From Bacillota bacterium (lineage in GTDB: Bacteria; Bacillota_C; Negativicutes; JAEYSJ01), in assembly GCA_023434855.1 (NCBI GenBank), contig JAEYSJ010000318.1, forward strand, positions 1 through 17,147: a stretch of 17,147 bases of DNA, read 5' to 3'. Each line of letters starts with the position of its first letter. Within the stretch, counting starts at the first letter, position 1. Below are positions 1 through 8,024 of this stretch, piece by piece. A program made the position numbers and the translations under genes. A model generated the notes under the pieces. That model saw only the letters and a list, made by a program, of their open reading frames with translations, had not been told where the DNA came from and did no database searches.

Positions 1-1878
1 TTCACTTGCCGTAGCACTTTCCTCCGCGGTTGCGGAGTTAGTCTGCACAACCTGCGATACCTGGGCAATAGCCTGATTAACCTGCTCAATGGCTGCCGCC
101 TGCTCGTTTGATGCCCCGGCAATATCATTGACAAGGGCCGCTGCCTTAGCTACTTCACGGACAATGCCTTCCAGCGCCGCCGCCGTATCATTGGCAATTT
201 TTGTTCCGGTATCCACCTTTTTAATTGATCCTTCAATCATTACCGTTGTTTCTTTGGCAGCGTCAGCGCTTCTGGCGGCAAGATTTCGAACTTCCTCCGC
301 CACCACCGCGAAGCCCTTGCCGTGCTGGCCGGCCCTGGCCGCTTCCACCGCGGCGTTGAGAGCTAAAATATTAGTTTGAAAGGCAATTTCGTCAATCACC
401 TTAATGATTTTAGATATATTGACAGATGATTCATTAATCTCCTGCATCGCTGTTACCATTGACTGCATTTGCCGGTTTCCCTGCACCGCCTGCTCTTTGG
501 AAGAGTCGGCCAATTCACTGGCATTATTCGCGTTGACTGCGTTCTGCTTCGTCTGGACTGCCACTTGTTCCATCGTAGCGGTAATTTCCTCAATGGAACT
601 GGCCTGCTCGGTGGAACCCTGCGACAGAACTTCGCCGGAGGCGGAAATCTGCTGGGCGCCGGCTGCAACCTGCTCGGCGACATTCTTCACATCACCGAAA
701 GCTTTGTTTAATGCGTCTAAAGTTGCGTTCATGGCATTTTTAATCGCAGCATGATCGCCTTGGTAATTTCCCTCAACCTGCTGCCGCAGATTGCCGGCGG
801 CCATTTCCTTTAATACCGCCAGGGCTTCGCCGATGGGTTCATTTATTGTATCCAAAGTATGATTGATGCCTTCAATAATCTGGCGATAACTGCCTCCATG
901 TTGTGCGGCGTCAACCCTGATTGTCAGTTTTCCCGCCGCCGCTGCCGCAGATAACTGGTTGACATCGGTGATCATCTGGTTGATGTTATCAATGCATTTA
1001 TTCAGGTTTTTGCCCAGCAGGTCATTTTCCGAGCGCACTTTAATGGCAACGCTTAAATCCCCGGCCGCTATTTTTTCAGCCGCCAGCGCCTGTTCCCGGA
1101 TATTAATAACCATCTTGTCAAAAGCCCGCATCAGCGTTCCGATTTCATCCTTGTTTGCCGCCGTAATAGTGACATTCACATCTCCCACGGCAAGTGAGTC
1201 GGCGGCTGTAACCAGATTGCGGATTGGCCGGCTGATGGCGCGCGCTATAAATACTCCGAAAAATATCGCTACTAATACCCCGGCAACAATAAATATGCAT
1301 ACTATGACAATTGCCCGGTCGGCTGTCGCTTGGTTGTAGTCCGCCTTTTCGTCCGCCTGTTTAATTTTAAGATCTTGGGCCGCTTGCAGTGCATCCTCGA
1401 CTATTTTGCTGATTCTCGCGCCGTCGGTTTCTGAGAGTTGCCCGGCCGCAGCCAGTTGATTGGCCTGCTCCAAACCAATTATTTTTTCAATAAACGCTTC
1501 ATATTCCGCCATACCACCCCGTAAAGCAACAAAAGTATTACGCCCCGCGTCGGTATGAACAGTTTTCTCATAATTTTGCAGCGACTTTTTTAATTTCTGC
1601 ATTTCTTCCCTGGTCTTACCCGCAGCCTTCATTCTTGTGTTGGCGTCGCTTGCAGAAACTATATTTTTCACCTCACTGCGCGTAATGTAATAGCTTTCCA
1701 TTATATCCAGCAAATCGCCTAACGGAACGGTATAAAGATCGTACAATTTCTTGTCTTCAGCGGTGATACTGTAAAGATTATGAATTGCGAAAGCACCTAC
1801 TGCCCCGGTAATCATCGACACCAGAACAAAACTCAGCAGCAATTTTTTAGCAACATTCAGATCGTGAAACCATGCCAT
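1..1878 (-). CDS. Methyl-accepting chemotaxis protein (3' end cut by window edge)
   Basis: Transmembrane chemoreceptor that passes ligand occupancy to CheA. From the ATG at 1878 (GAGGGTGG upstream), 626 residues are visible. A membrane helix at about 12-32 is followed by a helical extracytoplasmic domain (about 33-187, the size of a four-helix-bundle sensor), a second helix (about 189-209) and HAMP (about 210-262). Several HAMP-like repeats follow, each with an 'AAGxL' core, so this is a poly-HAMP receptor. The signalling hairpin tip is clear: [14 protein letters not shown] begins at residue 497, followed by [20 protein letters not shown]. The protein runs off the window at [12 protein letters not shown], so only a few dozen residues are probably missing. 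It starts 25 bases after cheA and is the third chemotaxis gene of the unit. The family is certain; the ligand is unknown. Confidence 0.96.
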   Translation of the reverse strand, partial: MAWFHDLNVAKKLLLSFVLVSMITGAVGAFAIHNLYSITAEDKKLYDLYTVPLGDLLDIMESYYITRSEVKNIVSASDANTRMKAAGKTREEMQKLKKSLQNYEKTVHTDAGRNTFVALRGGMAEYEAFIEKIIGLEQANQLAAAGQLSETDGARISKIVEDALQAAQDLKIKQADEKADYNQATADRAIVIVCIFIVAGVLVAIFFGVFIARAISRPIRNLVTAADSLAVGDVNVTITAANKDEIGTLMRAFDKMVINIREQALAAEKIAAGDLSVAIKVRSENDLLGKNLNKCIDNINQMITDVNQLSAAAAAGKLTIRVDAAQHGGSYRQIIEGINHTLDTINEPIGEALAVLKEMAAGNLRQQVEGNYQGDHAAIKNAMNATLDALNKAFGDVKNVAEQVAAGAQQISASGEVLSQGSTEQASSIEEITATMEQVAVQTKQNAVNANNASELADSSKEQAVQGNRQMQSMVTAMQEINESSVNISKIIKVIDEIAFQTNILALNAAVEAARAGQHGKGFAVVAEEVRNLAARSADAAKETTVMIEGSIKKVDTGTKIANDTAAALEGIVREVAKAAALVNDIAGASNEQAAAIEQVNQAIAQVSQVVQTNSATAEESATASE

Positions 1879-1903
1879 TTTCCCACCCTCTTCTTGTTTT
1901 TGT

Positions 1904-3976
1904 TTAAGAATTTTGTCCGCGCTTCATCATTCCACCGATATCTAATATCAAGCTAATGCTGCCGTCACCCAAAAGAGTGCATCCCGCCAGTCCTTCCACC
2001 TGCCTGATATTTTTTATATATGGCGGCAGTGCTTTGACGACCACTTGCTGTTCGCCGATAAGTTTGTCGGCAAACAGGCATACCACATTATCATCATTTT
2101 CAACCATAATAATAATTCCGTCCGTAAAACCATTAACACCGGAATTCACTTTAAACAGCTGGTTAATCCGTAAAATCGGATAACACTGCCCCCTCACCAT
2201 AATCATTTCGTTTCCGTCGGGATCGGTGATAATATCTTTTTCTTGCGGCTTAAAGGACTCTTTGATTGCGGTAATCGGAATCGTATACCGGGTGTCTCCC
2301 ACCCTTATATTCATGGCATCGATAATCGCCAATGTAAGGGGAATCCTTAAAGAGATCGTCGTCCCTGCGCCCGGAACACTGTCAACCAATACCATACCGC
2401 CAATGCTGTTGATATTTTTGGTAACCACATCCATGCCGACACCGCGACCGGAGAATTCAGTCACATTATCATTGGTAGAAAAACCAGGCGCAAAAATAAA
2501 GGAATAGATTTCCTTATCAGTCAACTCATTTTCGGATTTGTGGAGCAGGTTACCCGCGGCGGCCCGTTTGAGGATCTTCTCCCGGTTTAGTCCCCGGCCG
2601 TCATCCATGATTAAGATGACGACATCGCTGCCGTCATGCTTGGCTTCTAGCGTAACTCGCCCGTCAGCGGGCTTACCCGCAGCCAGCCGCTCCTCGCCTG
2701 CTTCAATCCCGTGGTCGATAGCGTTGCGAATTATATGCATCAAAGGATCTGAGATATGTTCAATAATATTTTTATCAACTTCAGTTTGCTCGCCGACTAA
2801 GTCCAGCTGAACTTCTTTGCCAAGTTTCTTACACATATCGCGGACAATTCTGTTCATCTTATGGAAGGTAGTGGCAAGGGGCAGCATGCGGATTGACATA
2901 ACCGTATCCTGCATCTCGCCGGTAATCTTCTCAAGCTGCCGTACCGCTTTGGCAAAATTATTCAGGGACAACCCTCTGAGATCAGGATTTTGTACTACCA
3001 TTGCTTCCGCGACAACCAATTCGCCAACTAAATCCATAAGCGTATCCAGCTTAGCCACATTAACACTGATCATACTCTGCCCACCGCAGGAAACAGTCTT
3101 TTTATTCATATCAACGGGAGGCTGGGCAACCGGCTTGGGGGTATTGTCAGCAAAATCGTCCAAAATAATTTCTTTGGGACGGGACGCTGGTCTCTCCGGC
3201 GCCTGGCCATCAATTTCTTCCAATTCTAAAGTTTTAAGAAAAGCCGTCTTTTCCAGTAATTCATGAACCTCACTGTGTGAACGGTCGGATGAGAAGAATA
3301 GCGTAAATCCCTCTTTGCAAATAATTTCGGCCGTTGCATCGTCCTCCATAATATTTTCCGGTATGTATGTAATGTCTTCGGCAATATCCCGCAAACCGGG
3401 AATAATGGTGTATGCCCGGATATTTTCCATTTCGCAGCCGTCTTCAAAAAATATTTTCGCCATGAAAGACTGTTTGATCACAGAAACCGCTTTTTGATCC
3501 TGCCTGATATAATACTGGTTTGTACTAGGAACGATATTATCCTTAACTACTTCCTGTACGCCCGGGTTCATTGTTTTTAACTCACCAAGAAAACTGCGGG
3601 TGTCGTCAATTATTGCAGCAGCATCGCCATCGGCGTTACTACCGCCCCTAATCTTATCGATTTCGTTCTTAATAAAGTCACCGCTTGTTAAAACGAGATC
3701 CGACAGTTTCCGGCAATCTACTTTTTCCGGCTTAGCCTCGCGCAAATAAAAAAATACATCTTCAAGACAATGGGCAAGCTGCGCAATATTATCAAACAGC
3801 ATCATTGCCGCCGCTCCCTTGATGGAATGCATAATCCGGAAAATCTCATTAATCGCGGTTGCATCATAACCGCCGCCCTTTTCGCTGTCGATTACACATT
3901 GTTCTAATTGCTCCACAAGCTGAGTGGTTTCAAACAAGAATAGCTCCAGCATTGGCTCTAAAGATTCATCTGTCAC
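1904..3976 (-). CDS. cheA: Chemotaxis sensor histidine kinase CheA
   Basis: Histidine kinase that autophosphorylates on the P1 domain under receptor control and phosphorylates CheY. All five domains are visible in 690 residues. P1/Hpt has phospho-acceptor His50 (IMHSIKGAA). A P2-like CheY-docking domain lies at about 165-256, P3 dimerisation at about 300-375 ([15 protein letters not shown]), and the P4 ATPase at about 390-545. P4 carries the N box ([10 protein letters not shown], 414-423), G1 (DDGRG, 458-462), F box (FAPGFST) and G2 (GRGVGMD, 510-516). P5, the CheW-like coupling domain, runs from about 547 to the end. The start is GTG, chosen because AAAGGGG lies about 11 bases upstream and the Hpt helix follows directly. 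The gene lies between cheY (30-base gap) and the receptor (25-base gap). No catalytic motif is missing. No cheW is adjacent, so the coupling protein must be elsewhere if it is used. Confidence 0.97.
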   Translation of the reverse strand: MTDESLEPMLELFLFETTQLVEQLEQCVIDSEKGGGYDATAINEIFRIMHSIKGAAAMMLFDNIAQLAHCLEDVFFYLREAKPEKVDCRKLSDLVLTSGDFIKNEIDKIRGGSNADGDAAAIIDDTRSFLGELKTMNPGVQEVVKDNIVPSTNQYYIRQDQKAVSVIKQSFMAKIFFEDGCEMENIRAYTIIPGLRDIAEDITYIPENIMEDDATAEIICKEGFTLFFSSDRSHSEVHELLEKTAFLKTLELEEIDGQAPERPASRPKEIILDDFADNTPKPVAQPPVDMNKKTVSCGGQSMISVNVAKLDTLMDLVGELVVAEAMVVQNPDLRGLSLNNFAKAVRQLEKITGEMQDTVMSIRMLPLATTFHKMNRIVRDMCKKLGKEVQLDLVGEQTEVDKNIIEHISDPLMHIIRNAIDHGIEAGEERLAAGKPADGRVTLEAKHDGSDVVILIMDDGRGLNREKILKRAAAGNLLHKSENELTDKEIYSFIFAPGFSTNDNVTEFSGRGVGMDVVTKNINSIGGMVLVDSVPGAGTTISLRIPLTLAIIDAMNIRVGDTRYTIPITAIKESFKPQEKDIITDPDGNEMIMVRGQCYPILRINQLFKVNSGVNGFTDGIIIMVENDDNVVCLFADKLIGEQQVVVKALPPYIKNIRQVEGLAGCTLLGDGSISLILDIGGMMKRGQNS

Positions 3977-4006
3977 TCTAATCGACCCCTTTGCTGTACT
4001 CTTTCC

Positions 4007-4366
4007 TTACTGGGCAATTTTGTTAAGCGTTTCTATTACCTGCGCTTCTTTAAACGGCTTGACAATAAAATTGTCGGCGCCGCTCATTATTGCCTCCTTA
4101 ACAAACCGCTCCTGCCCCATGGCCGAGACCATTACAACTTTGGCCTTGGGATTATATTGCTTAATCTTTTTCAGCGCATCCAGCCCTGACATTTCGGGCA
4201 TGGTAATATCCATTGTGACTATATCTGGCGCACATTCCATGTACTTTTTCACTGCTTCGACCCCATTTTCAGCACTGTCAACAATCAAAAAGCCGTTTTT
4301 CTCCAGAATTGATTTCAAAGCCATTCGCATAAAAAGCATATCATCGACAATCAATACCTTTTTCAT
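4007..4366 (-). CDS. cheY: Chemotaxis response regulator CheY
   Basis: Single-domain receiver of 119 residues, the standard CheY length. When phosphorylated by CheA it would signal to the flagellar motor or another effector. Visible catalytic residues are the acidic pocket D8-D9 (VLIVDD), phospho-acceptor D53 (VTMDITMPEMSG), switch S81 (VMVSAMG) and K103 (FIVKPF). The frame is open upstream, but the ATG at 4366 is chosen because GGAGGG lies about 12 bases before it and the protein then begins with the canonical MKKVLIVDD. It sits 31 bases after the TetR gene and 30 before cheA, on the same strand. There is no output domain. With cheA alongside, the CheY assignment is firm, but its output (motor or something else) cannot be told. 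Confidence 0.95.
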   Translation of the reverse strand: MKKVLIVDDMLFMRMALKSILEKNGFLIVDSAENGVEAVKKYMECAPDIVTMDITMPEMSGLDALKKIKQYNPKAKVVMVSAMGQERFVKEAIMSGADNFIVKPFKEAQVIETLNKIAQ

Positions 4367-4397
4367 TTTTTCGTTACACCCTCCAATCGTCATTTCA

Positions 4398-4994
4398 CTA
4401 CAGGCCAAAAGCTGTTAGTATCATATTTATTGCCGTCAGGGTTTTATCGCGCAAGGAAAAGTTACGTCCGTTTAAGCGCCACTCCAGACAAATGCCCCCA
4501 AATGTACCAATAATAATATCTGCTAATATGCCACTATCAACCTGATGGTTAATCTCACCCGCTTTCTTTCCTTCCTCAATGACCTTCTCGAGAAAATTTA
4601 TGCGGCTGCAAAGAATGCTTTTAATCTTATCGACAAAGTCAGGCTCTGACAACAAGACGCCATATATTTGCGTCACGGCGGTAATGGCCGGGTAATTCTC
4701 GTAGTATGTTGCATAGGAATCTACCAAAAAGACTATTGCCGCTTTCGTCTTTAGACCCTTTAATATAACGGACTGAAATATATCCGAATCATATTTTGAG
4801 AAATAGTCCAACACGGCGATAACAATATCGCTTTTCGAATTAAAATGCCGAAACAAGGTTCCTTCCGATATCTCTTGCCGTTTGGCAATTTCGCGTGTTG
4901 ATAAGCCTTGGATACCAAGCTCATCAATTATTTCAATAGCTGTTAATATAACGTTATCTTTACGATGAAGAAATTTACTGGCAATATTATCCAT
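4398..4994 (-). CDS. TetR/AcrR-family transcriptional repressor
   Basis: Ligand-responsive DNA-binding repressor of 198 residues, normal TetR length. The N-terminal helix-turn-helix is at about 17-58 (LSTREIAKRQEISEGTLFRH; the family typically reads GTLYYHF or GTLFRHF), followed by an all-helical ligand and dimer domain. The C-terminal half reads like the FadR/YsiA-type clade, but I do not claim the ligand. The start is ATG with AAGGTGAG 7-8 bases upstream. It is first in the row TetR-cheY-cheA-MCP, with a 31-base gap and no obvious terminator, so it is probably co-transcribed with them. An 18-base perfect palindrome just upstream suggests autorepression. The unusual point is a TetR gene heading a chemosensory unit. 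Confidence 0.92.
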   Translation of the reverse strand: MDNIASKFLHRKDNVILTAIEIIDELGIQGLSTREIAKRQEISEGTLFRHFNSKSDIVIAVLDYFSKYDSDIFQSVILKGLKTKAAIVFLVDSYATYYENYPAITAVTQIYGVLLSEPDFVDKIKSILCSRINFLEKVIEEGKKAGEINHQVDSGILADIIIGTFGGICLEWRLNGRNFSLRDKTLTAINMILTAFGL

Positions 4995-5012
4995 TATGCA
5001 CTCACCTTATCG

Positions 5013-5030
5013 AGCGAGTATTTACTCGCT
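5013..5030. promoter_or_regulatory. Perfect palindrome, probable TetR operator
   Basis: AGCGAGTA-TT-TACTCGCT is an 8+2+8 perfect inverted repeat ending 19 bases before the TetR start codon. It begins about 10 bases downstream of the -10 box, so a bound dimer would cover the start of the transcript. The size, symmetry and GAGTA..TACTC core are typical of TetR-family operators. Autoregulation is inferred. Confidence 0.8.
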
Positions 5031-5039
5031 TTTAAGTAA

Positions 5040-5068
5040 ATATTATGTTTATTTTTCCCTATTGTCAA
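5040..5068 (-). promoter_or_regulatory. Sigma-A promoter of the TetR-cheY-cheA-MCP unit
   Basis: On the minus strand the -35 box TTGACA (5063-5068) is a perfect match and the -10 box TAATAT (5040-5045) is near perfect, with exactly 17 bases between. Transcription should start near 5033, immediately before the palindrome. This is the strongest promoter-like sequence in the window. Confidence 0.8.
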
Positions 5069-5118
5069 TAAAATTCTACTAAAATTTACATTAATTTTAC
5101 TTTGACGCCAGACTTTAC

Positions 5119-5337
5119 CTAAGGATCAAGATCAATTCGATGGCTTTTTTTGCACAAAATAAATAATCCCCAGACTTCGAAAAGTCCGGGGAAATACTTC
5201 TCCTTGAAGAGAACCATCTCTTTATTAACATCAAACTCTTCTATCGCTTCAGCCACTGACAAAATGTGCATAAACTGCTTCGCTGTGCGCCAAACCCCGA
5301 TTTTTTGACTGCAAAAATCCGGTTTTTCAGTAGCTTC
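5119..5337 (-). other. 72-codon open extension in frame with ettA after its TAG stop
   Basis: Directly after the ettA TAG, the same frame stays open for 72 codons to a second TAG. The stretch includes an internal ATG (5271) that begins MHILSVAEAIEEF but has no convincing ribosome binding site. The peptide looks protein-like (KEKYFPGLFEVWGLFILCKK), but its last third coincides with a hairpin that is probably the terminator. It could be chance, an eroded 3' extension, or readthrough coding. I recognise no domain. It fills the space between ettA and the TetR promoter. Confidence 0.25.
5168..5191 (-). terminator. Possible ettA terminator hairpin
   Basis: CCCC(A/G)GACTT arms pair over ten positions with one mismatch around a CGAA loop. 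On the minus strand the stem is followed by ATTATTTATTTTG, which is T-rich but not a clean T-run. It lies about 150 bases after the ettA stop and is the best terminator candidate for that gene. Confidence 0.45.
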
Positions 5338-7020
5338 CTAGCGGGTGAGTTTTCTGAACTTCAGTCGATGCGGCTGATCGGCTTCTTTGCCAAGGCGTTT
5401 TTTGCGTTCGGCTTCGTAGTCCGAATAGTTACCCTCAAAGAGGGTCACGACGGAGTCACCCTCAAAAGCCATGATGTGACTCGCAATGCGATCAAGGAAC
5501 CAGCGGTCGTGGCTGATGACCAACACGCAACCGGCAAAGTTCTCCAGTGCGTCTTCCAGGGCACGCATGGTGTTCACGTCCAGGTCGTTGGTGGGTTCAT
5601 CAAGGAGGATTACGTTGGCCCCGGTTTTCAGCATCTTGGCCAGATGAACGCGGTTGCGTTCACCGCCGGATAGCACATCCACTTTCTTTTGCTGGTCCTG
5701 ACCCATGATGTTGAAGCGCGCGCAGTAAGCCCGTGAGTTAATCTCGCGGTTGCCTAGCTTGATAGTGTCGTAGCCGTCGCTGATAACTTCGTAGACGGTT
5801 TTTTCGGGCTCAAGAGAGTCGCGGTTTTGGTCCACGTAAGCCAATCGAACGGTTTCGCCGACTTTCAGGGTACCACTGTCAGGCTTTTCCTGTCCGGTGA
5901 TCATCTTGAAGAGAGTGGTTTTACCGGCTCCGTTTGGGCCGATGATACCGACGATGGCTCCAGCCGGAATCATGAAGCTCATGTTTTCCACGAGCACCTT
6001 GTCGCCCATGGCTTTGCTGACATTTTCGGCTTCAATGACGATCTTACCCAAGCGCGGTCCCGGTGGAATGTATATTTCCAAATCCTTACCCAAGCGCTCA
6101 GACTCATGTGAAAGCATGGCTTCATAAGCGTTGATCCTGGCTTTGCTCTTGGCGTGGCGTCCTTTGGGAGCCATGCGGATCCACTCAAGTTCGCGGGACA
6201 GGGTCTTCTGACGTTCGGCTTCGCTTTTTTCTTCGTTGGCCAGACGTTGTTGCTTTTGTTCCAGCCAGGAAGAGTAGTTGCCCTTCCAGGGAATGCCGCG
6301 ACCGCGATCAAGTTCAAGAATCCATCCAGCCACGTTGTCAAGGAAGTAACGGTCGTGGGTTACAGCAATTACAGTGCCGGGGAAAGTTCCTAAAAAATGT
6401 TCCAACCAGGATACCGATTCAGCGTCCAGGTGGTTGGTTGGTTCGTCCAGAAGCAGGATGTCCGGGTTTTTCAGCAACAGGCGGCACAAGGCCACACGGC
6501 GGCGTTCACCGCCCGAAATCACCGAAACCGATGAGTCGGGCGGAGGGCAGCGCAAGGCGTCCATGGCCATTTCAAGCTTGGAGTCCAGATCCCAGACGCC
6601 CTTGCTGTCCATAAGTTCCTGCACTTCACCTTGGCGGGTGATAAGCGCGTCCATTTCGTCCGGTTCCATGGGCTCGGAAAATTTGGCGTTGATGGCTTCG
6701 TACTCATCACGAATCTGAACCAGTTCTTTTACGCCTTCTTCCACCACCTCGCGCACGGTGCGGGTTTCATCCACCAACGGCTCCTGAGGGAGGTAACCGA
6801 TGGTGTAGCCGGGAGCGATAACGGTCTTACCGTCAAAACTCTGATCTTCTCCGGCCAGTATTTTGAGGAGCGTACTTTTGCCGGATCCGTTCAGACCCAG
6901 GACACCGATTTTTGCTCCGTAAAAGTAAGAGAGCGAAATGTCCTTGAGGACTTCTTTCTGCCCGTGTTTTTTAGATACACGGATCATGGAATAAATAATT
7001 TTGTCTATTTCCTGACTCAT
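5338..7020 (-). CDS. ettA: Energy-dependent translational throttle protein EttA (ABC-F)
   Basis: Soluble ABC-F ATPase that binds the ribosomal E site and gates the first elongation steps according to energy state. It has 560 residues (E. coli EttA is of similar length) and no membrane segments. ATPase domain 1 has Walker A at 42-50 (GLNGSGKST), an arm-like insertion at about 95-140, signature ISGGERRR (168-175), Walker B LLLDEPTNHLD and the THDR switch (221-224). The inter-domain P-site tRNA-interaction motif is at about 243-320, basic and helical (RELEWIRMAPKGRHAKSKAR). Domain 2 has GPNGAGKTT (361-369), LSGGERN (450-456), DEPTNDLD and SHDR. ATG at 7020 has AGAGGTGA upstream. It is richer in G+C than its flanks: 40 of 60 bases at 6481-6540 against 22 of 60 at 8101-8160. 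That suggests a different origin or selection on codons. Confidence 0.95.
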   Translation of the reverse strand: MSQEIDKIIYSMIRVSKKHGQKEVLKDISLSYFYGAKIGVLGLNGSGKSTLLKILAGEDQSFDGKTVIAPGYTIGYLPQEPLVDETRTVREVVEEGVKELVQIRDEYEAINAKFSEPMEPDEMDALITRQGEVQELMDSKGVWDLDSKLEMAMDALRCPPPDSSVSVISGGERRRVALCRLLLKNPDILLLDEPTNHLDAESVSWLEHFLGTFPGTVIAVTHDRYFLDNVAGWILELDRGRGIPWKGNYSSWLEQKQQRLANEEKSEAERQKTLSRELEWIRMAPKGRHAKSKARINAYEAMLSHESERLGKDLEIYIPPGPRLGKIVIEAENVSKAMGDKVLVENMSFMIPAGAIVGIIGPNGAGKTTLFKMITGQEKPDSGTLKVGETVRLAYVDQNRDSLEPEKTVYEVISDGYDTIKLGNREINSRAYCARFNIMGQDQQKKVDVLSGGERNRVHLAKMLKTGANVILLDEPTNDLDVNTMRALEDALENFAGCVLVISHDRWFLDRIASHIMAFEGDSVVTLFEGNYSDYEAERKKRLGKEADQPHRLKFRKLTR

Positions 7021-7132
7021 TTACTCACCTCTTAATAATTTTTAGTTAAAATTAATAATAATTTCTTGATAATACTATCAAATTTACGGGCAAATAAACT
7101 AATTCTTCCTAGCAATAAAAAAACAAGTGCAA

Positions 7133-7324
7133 TTATCTACATATAATTATAGCACATCCCGTCATCGCAACACACTCAACATGCATTGAGGGGCCAATAA
7201 AGGTGTCATAAAAAACACCGGCTAAGACTAATGCAGTCGTAACCGGCGTATAGTTGGACAGGGGTTCGCCTCTGGCGGTCACACTGATATCATATATTCG
7301 AACAAATGCTTGGGGGAAATTTAA
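7133..7324 (-). other. Open frame with HVECV tail, possible gene remnant
   Basis: A 63-codon stretch without a start codon, bounded by stops, ends with PSMHVECVAMTG followed by a short hydrophobic tail. 'HVECV' or 'HVETV' close to the end is characteristic of RlmD/RumA-type 23S rRNA uracil methyltransferases, and a second such tail lies at 12037-12093. A terminator-like hairpin lies within it. This may be a decayed 3' end or chance. Confidence 0.25.
7209..7249 (-). terminator. Hairpin with T-run on the minus strand, upstream of ettA
   Basis: Reading the minus strand, ACGCCGG pairs with CCGGTGT (six of seven pairs), with an inner GACT/AGTC stem, and is followed directly by a T-run (TTTTTTATG). 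The order matches an intrinsic terminator. It would stop a minus-strand transcript about 190 bases before ettA, so it is either the end of a lost gene or a leader attenuator. ACACC (7215-7219) can pair alternatively with GGTGT (7202-7206). Confidence 0.5.
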
Positions 7325-7352
7325 TCAGCTTTGTCAGCCAATTGTCTCCGGA

Positions 7353-7370
7353 GGGACACGGGGACAGGTT
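7353..7370 (+). repeat. Solitary REP-like repeat (GGGACACGGGGACAGGTT)
   Basis: Exact match to the core found at 9277-9294 and 11775-11791, flanked by short CCGGA/TCCGG arms (7348-7352 and 7372-7376) that form a small hairpin. Repeats of this kind accompany RAYT-type (Y1 HUH) transposases in Firmicutes. No transposase remnant is attached to this copy. Confidence 0.65.
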
Positions 7371-7399
7371 TTCCGGGGCGGTTAACTGAACTTGTGGCG

Positions 7400-7510
7400 T
7401 TATAGTAACCGAAACAGGATCTGGCAAAATCGCTGTTCCTCGATATTTCTAAACTGATAGTAAGCTAAAGCTAGCTCTGTTATAGATTGCTCATTAGATG
7501 TTGATTCTCC
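7400..7510 (-). pseudogene. Short gene-tail remnant
   Basis: Thirty-six codons without a start codon end in TAA. The peptide (SNEQSITELALAYYQF, then RNIEEQRFCQILFRLL) has protein-like composition and amphipathic helix periodicity. A TAG lies just before it. It overlaps the upstream side of the marR promoter. No family is recognised, and it may be chance. Confidence 0.25.
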
Positions 7511-7525
7511 CTATATTTAAAATAC

Positions 7526-7554
7526 TTGACTACAAAATAAAATAATAATATACT
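7526..7554 (+). promoter_or_regulatory. Promoter of marR-MFS
   Basis: TTGACT (7526-7531), 17 bases, TATACT (7549-7554): a near-consensus sigma-A promoter. The expected start is near 7560-7562, only 6-8 bases before the ATG, so part of the ribosome binding site would lie outside the transcript. The spacing is either real (near-leaderless mRNA) or the promoter is fortuitous. Confidence 0.6.
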
Positions 7555-7567
7555 AAGAGGTGAACCC

Positions 7568-8023
7568 ATGAATGCGGCTGAATTAATTCATTTACTCTAT
7601 CAAACCACGCGGGCTATTTCCCAAGGCGTAAACCAATCACTGGCAGAGTATGGACTATATAGTTCTGAATGGTCAATTATTGTGGCCATAAAAGAAACTG
7701 GCCCTATCTCTCAGATTGCTTTAGCAAAATATCTTAATATCGAACCAGCAGCAATCTCAAAAACCGTAGTAAAACTAGAAGAGAAGGGCTTCGTCGAAAG
7801 AAAATATGAAAATGATAAACGTGAAAAAAAAGTCTCACTAACTGAGAAGGCGCTAAGTCAATATATTCTTTGGGAAAAAGCTATCGACAATCATAGGCAA
7901 TCTATTCTAGTCGACTTATCAGAAGAAAAACAACTCGAATTATACGTAATGCTCAAATCCATCTATTCAAATTCACAAAATGTAAAAAGTAATGCTACTG
8001 TCTTACTTAGAAAGGACAATTAA
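7568..8023 (+). CDS. MarR-family transcriptional regulator
   Basis: Winged-helix repressor of 151 residues, the typical MarR length. The N-terminal dimer helices are followed by a winged helix at about 33-100 (SEWSIIVAIKETGPISQIAL, then AAISKTVVKLEEKGFVER, with wing residues NDKREKKVSLTEK), and by a C-terminal dimer helix. Start ATG at 7568 has AGAGGTGAA four bases before it. The stop is one base before the MFS start codon, so the two are translationally coupled. Repression of its own operon, relieved by a drug-like or phenolic ligand, is the usual arrangement; the ligand here is unknown. It belongs to the A+T-rich accessory segment. Confidence 0.93.
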   Translation: MNAAELIHLLYQTTRAISQGVNQSLAEYGLYSSEWSIIVAIKETGPISQIALAKYLNIEPAAISKTVVKLEEKGFVERKYENDKREKKVSLTEKALSQYILWEKAIDNHRQSILVDLSEEKQLELYVMLKSIYSNSQNVKSNATVLLRKDN

Positions 8024-8024
8024 A

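Larger units (their letters stand above)
7021..7567. other. 547-base intergenic region between divergent ettA and marR
   Basis: No complete gene is visible. Itemised separately are an ettA-side A+T-rich leader, a minus-strand hairpin with T-run, a protein-like frame at 7133-7324, a REP-like repeat, a 36-codon gene-tail remnant and the marR promoter. An imperfect palindrome (TTGATA..TATCAA, about 7066-7081) lies in the presumed ettA promoter zone. I could not fix a convincing -35/-10 pair for ettA. Confidence 0.6.

Noticed and set aside
2226..3266. Long plus-strand open frames opposite cheA (up to about 150 codons)
   Set aside because: They mirror the codon structure of cheA, lack ribosome binding sites and show no domains; cheA itself has every motif intact.
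5827..7035. Plus-strand frames opposite ettA, up to 134 codons
   Set aside because: High G+C coding DNA leaves few antisense stops; no ribosome binding site or protein-like pattern, while ettA is complete on the other strand.
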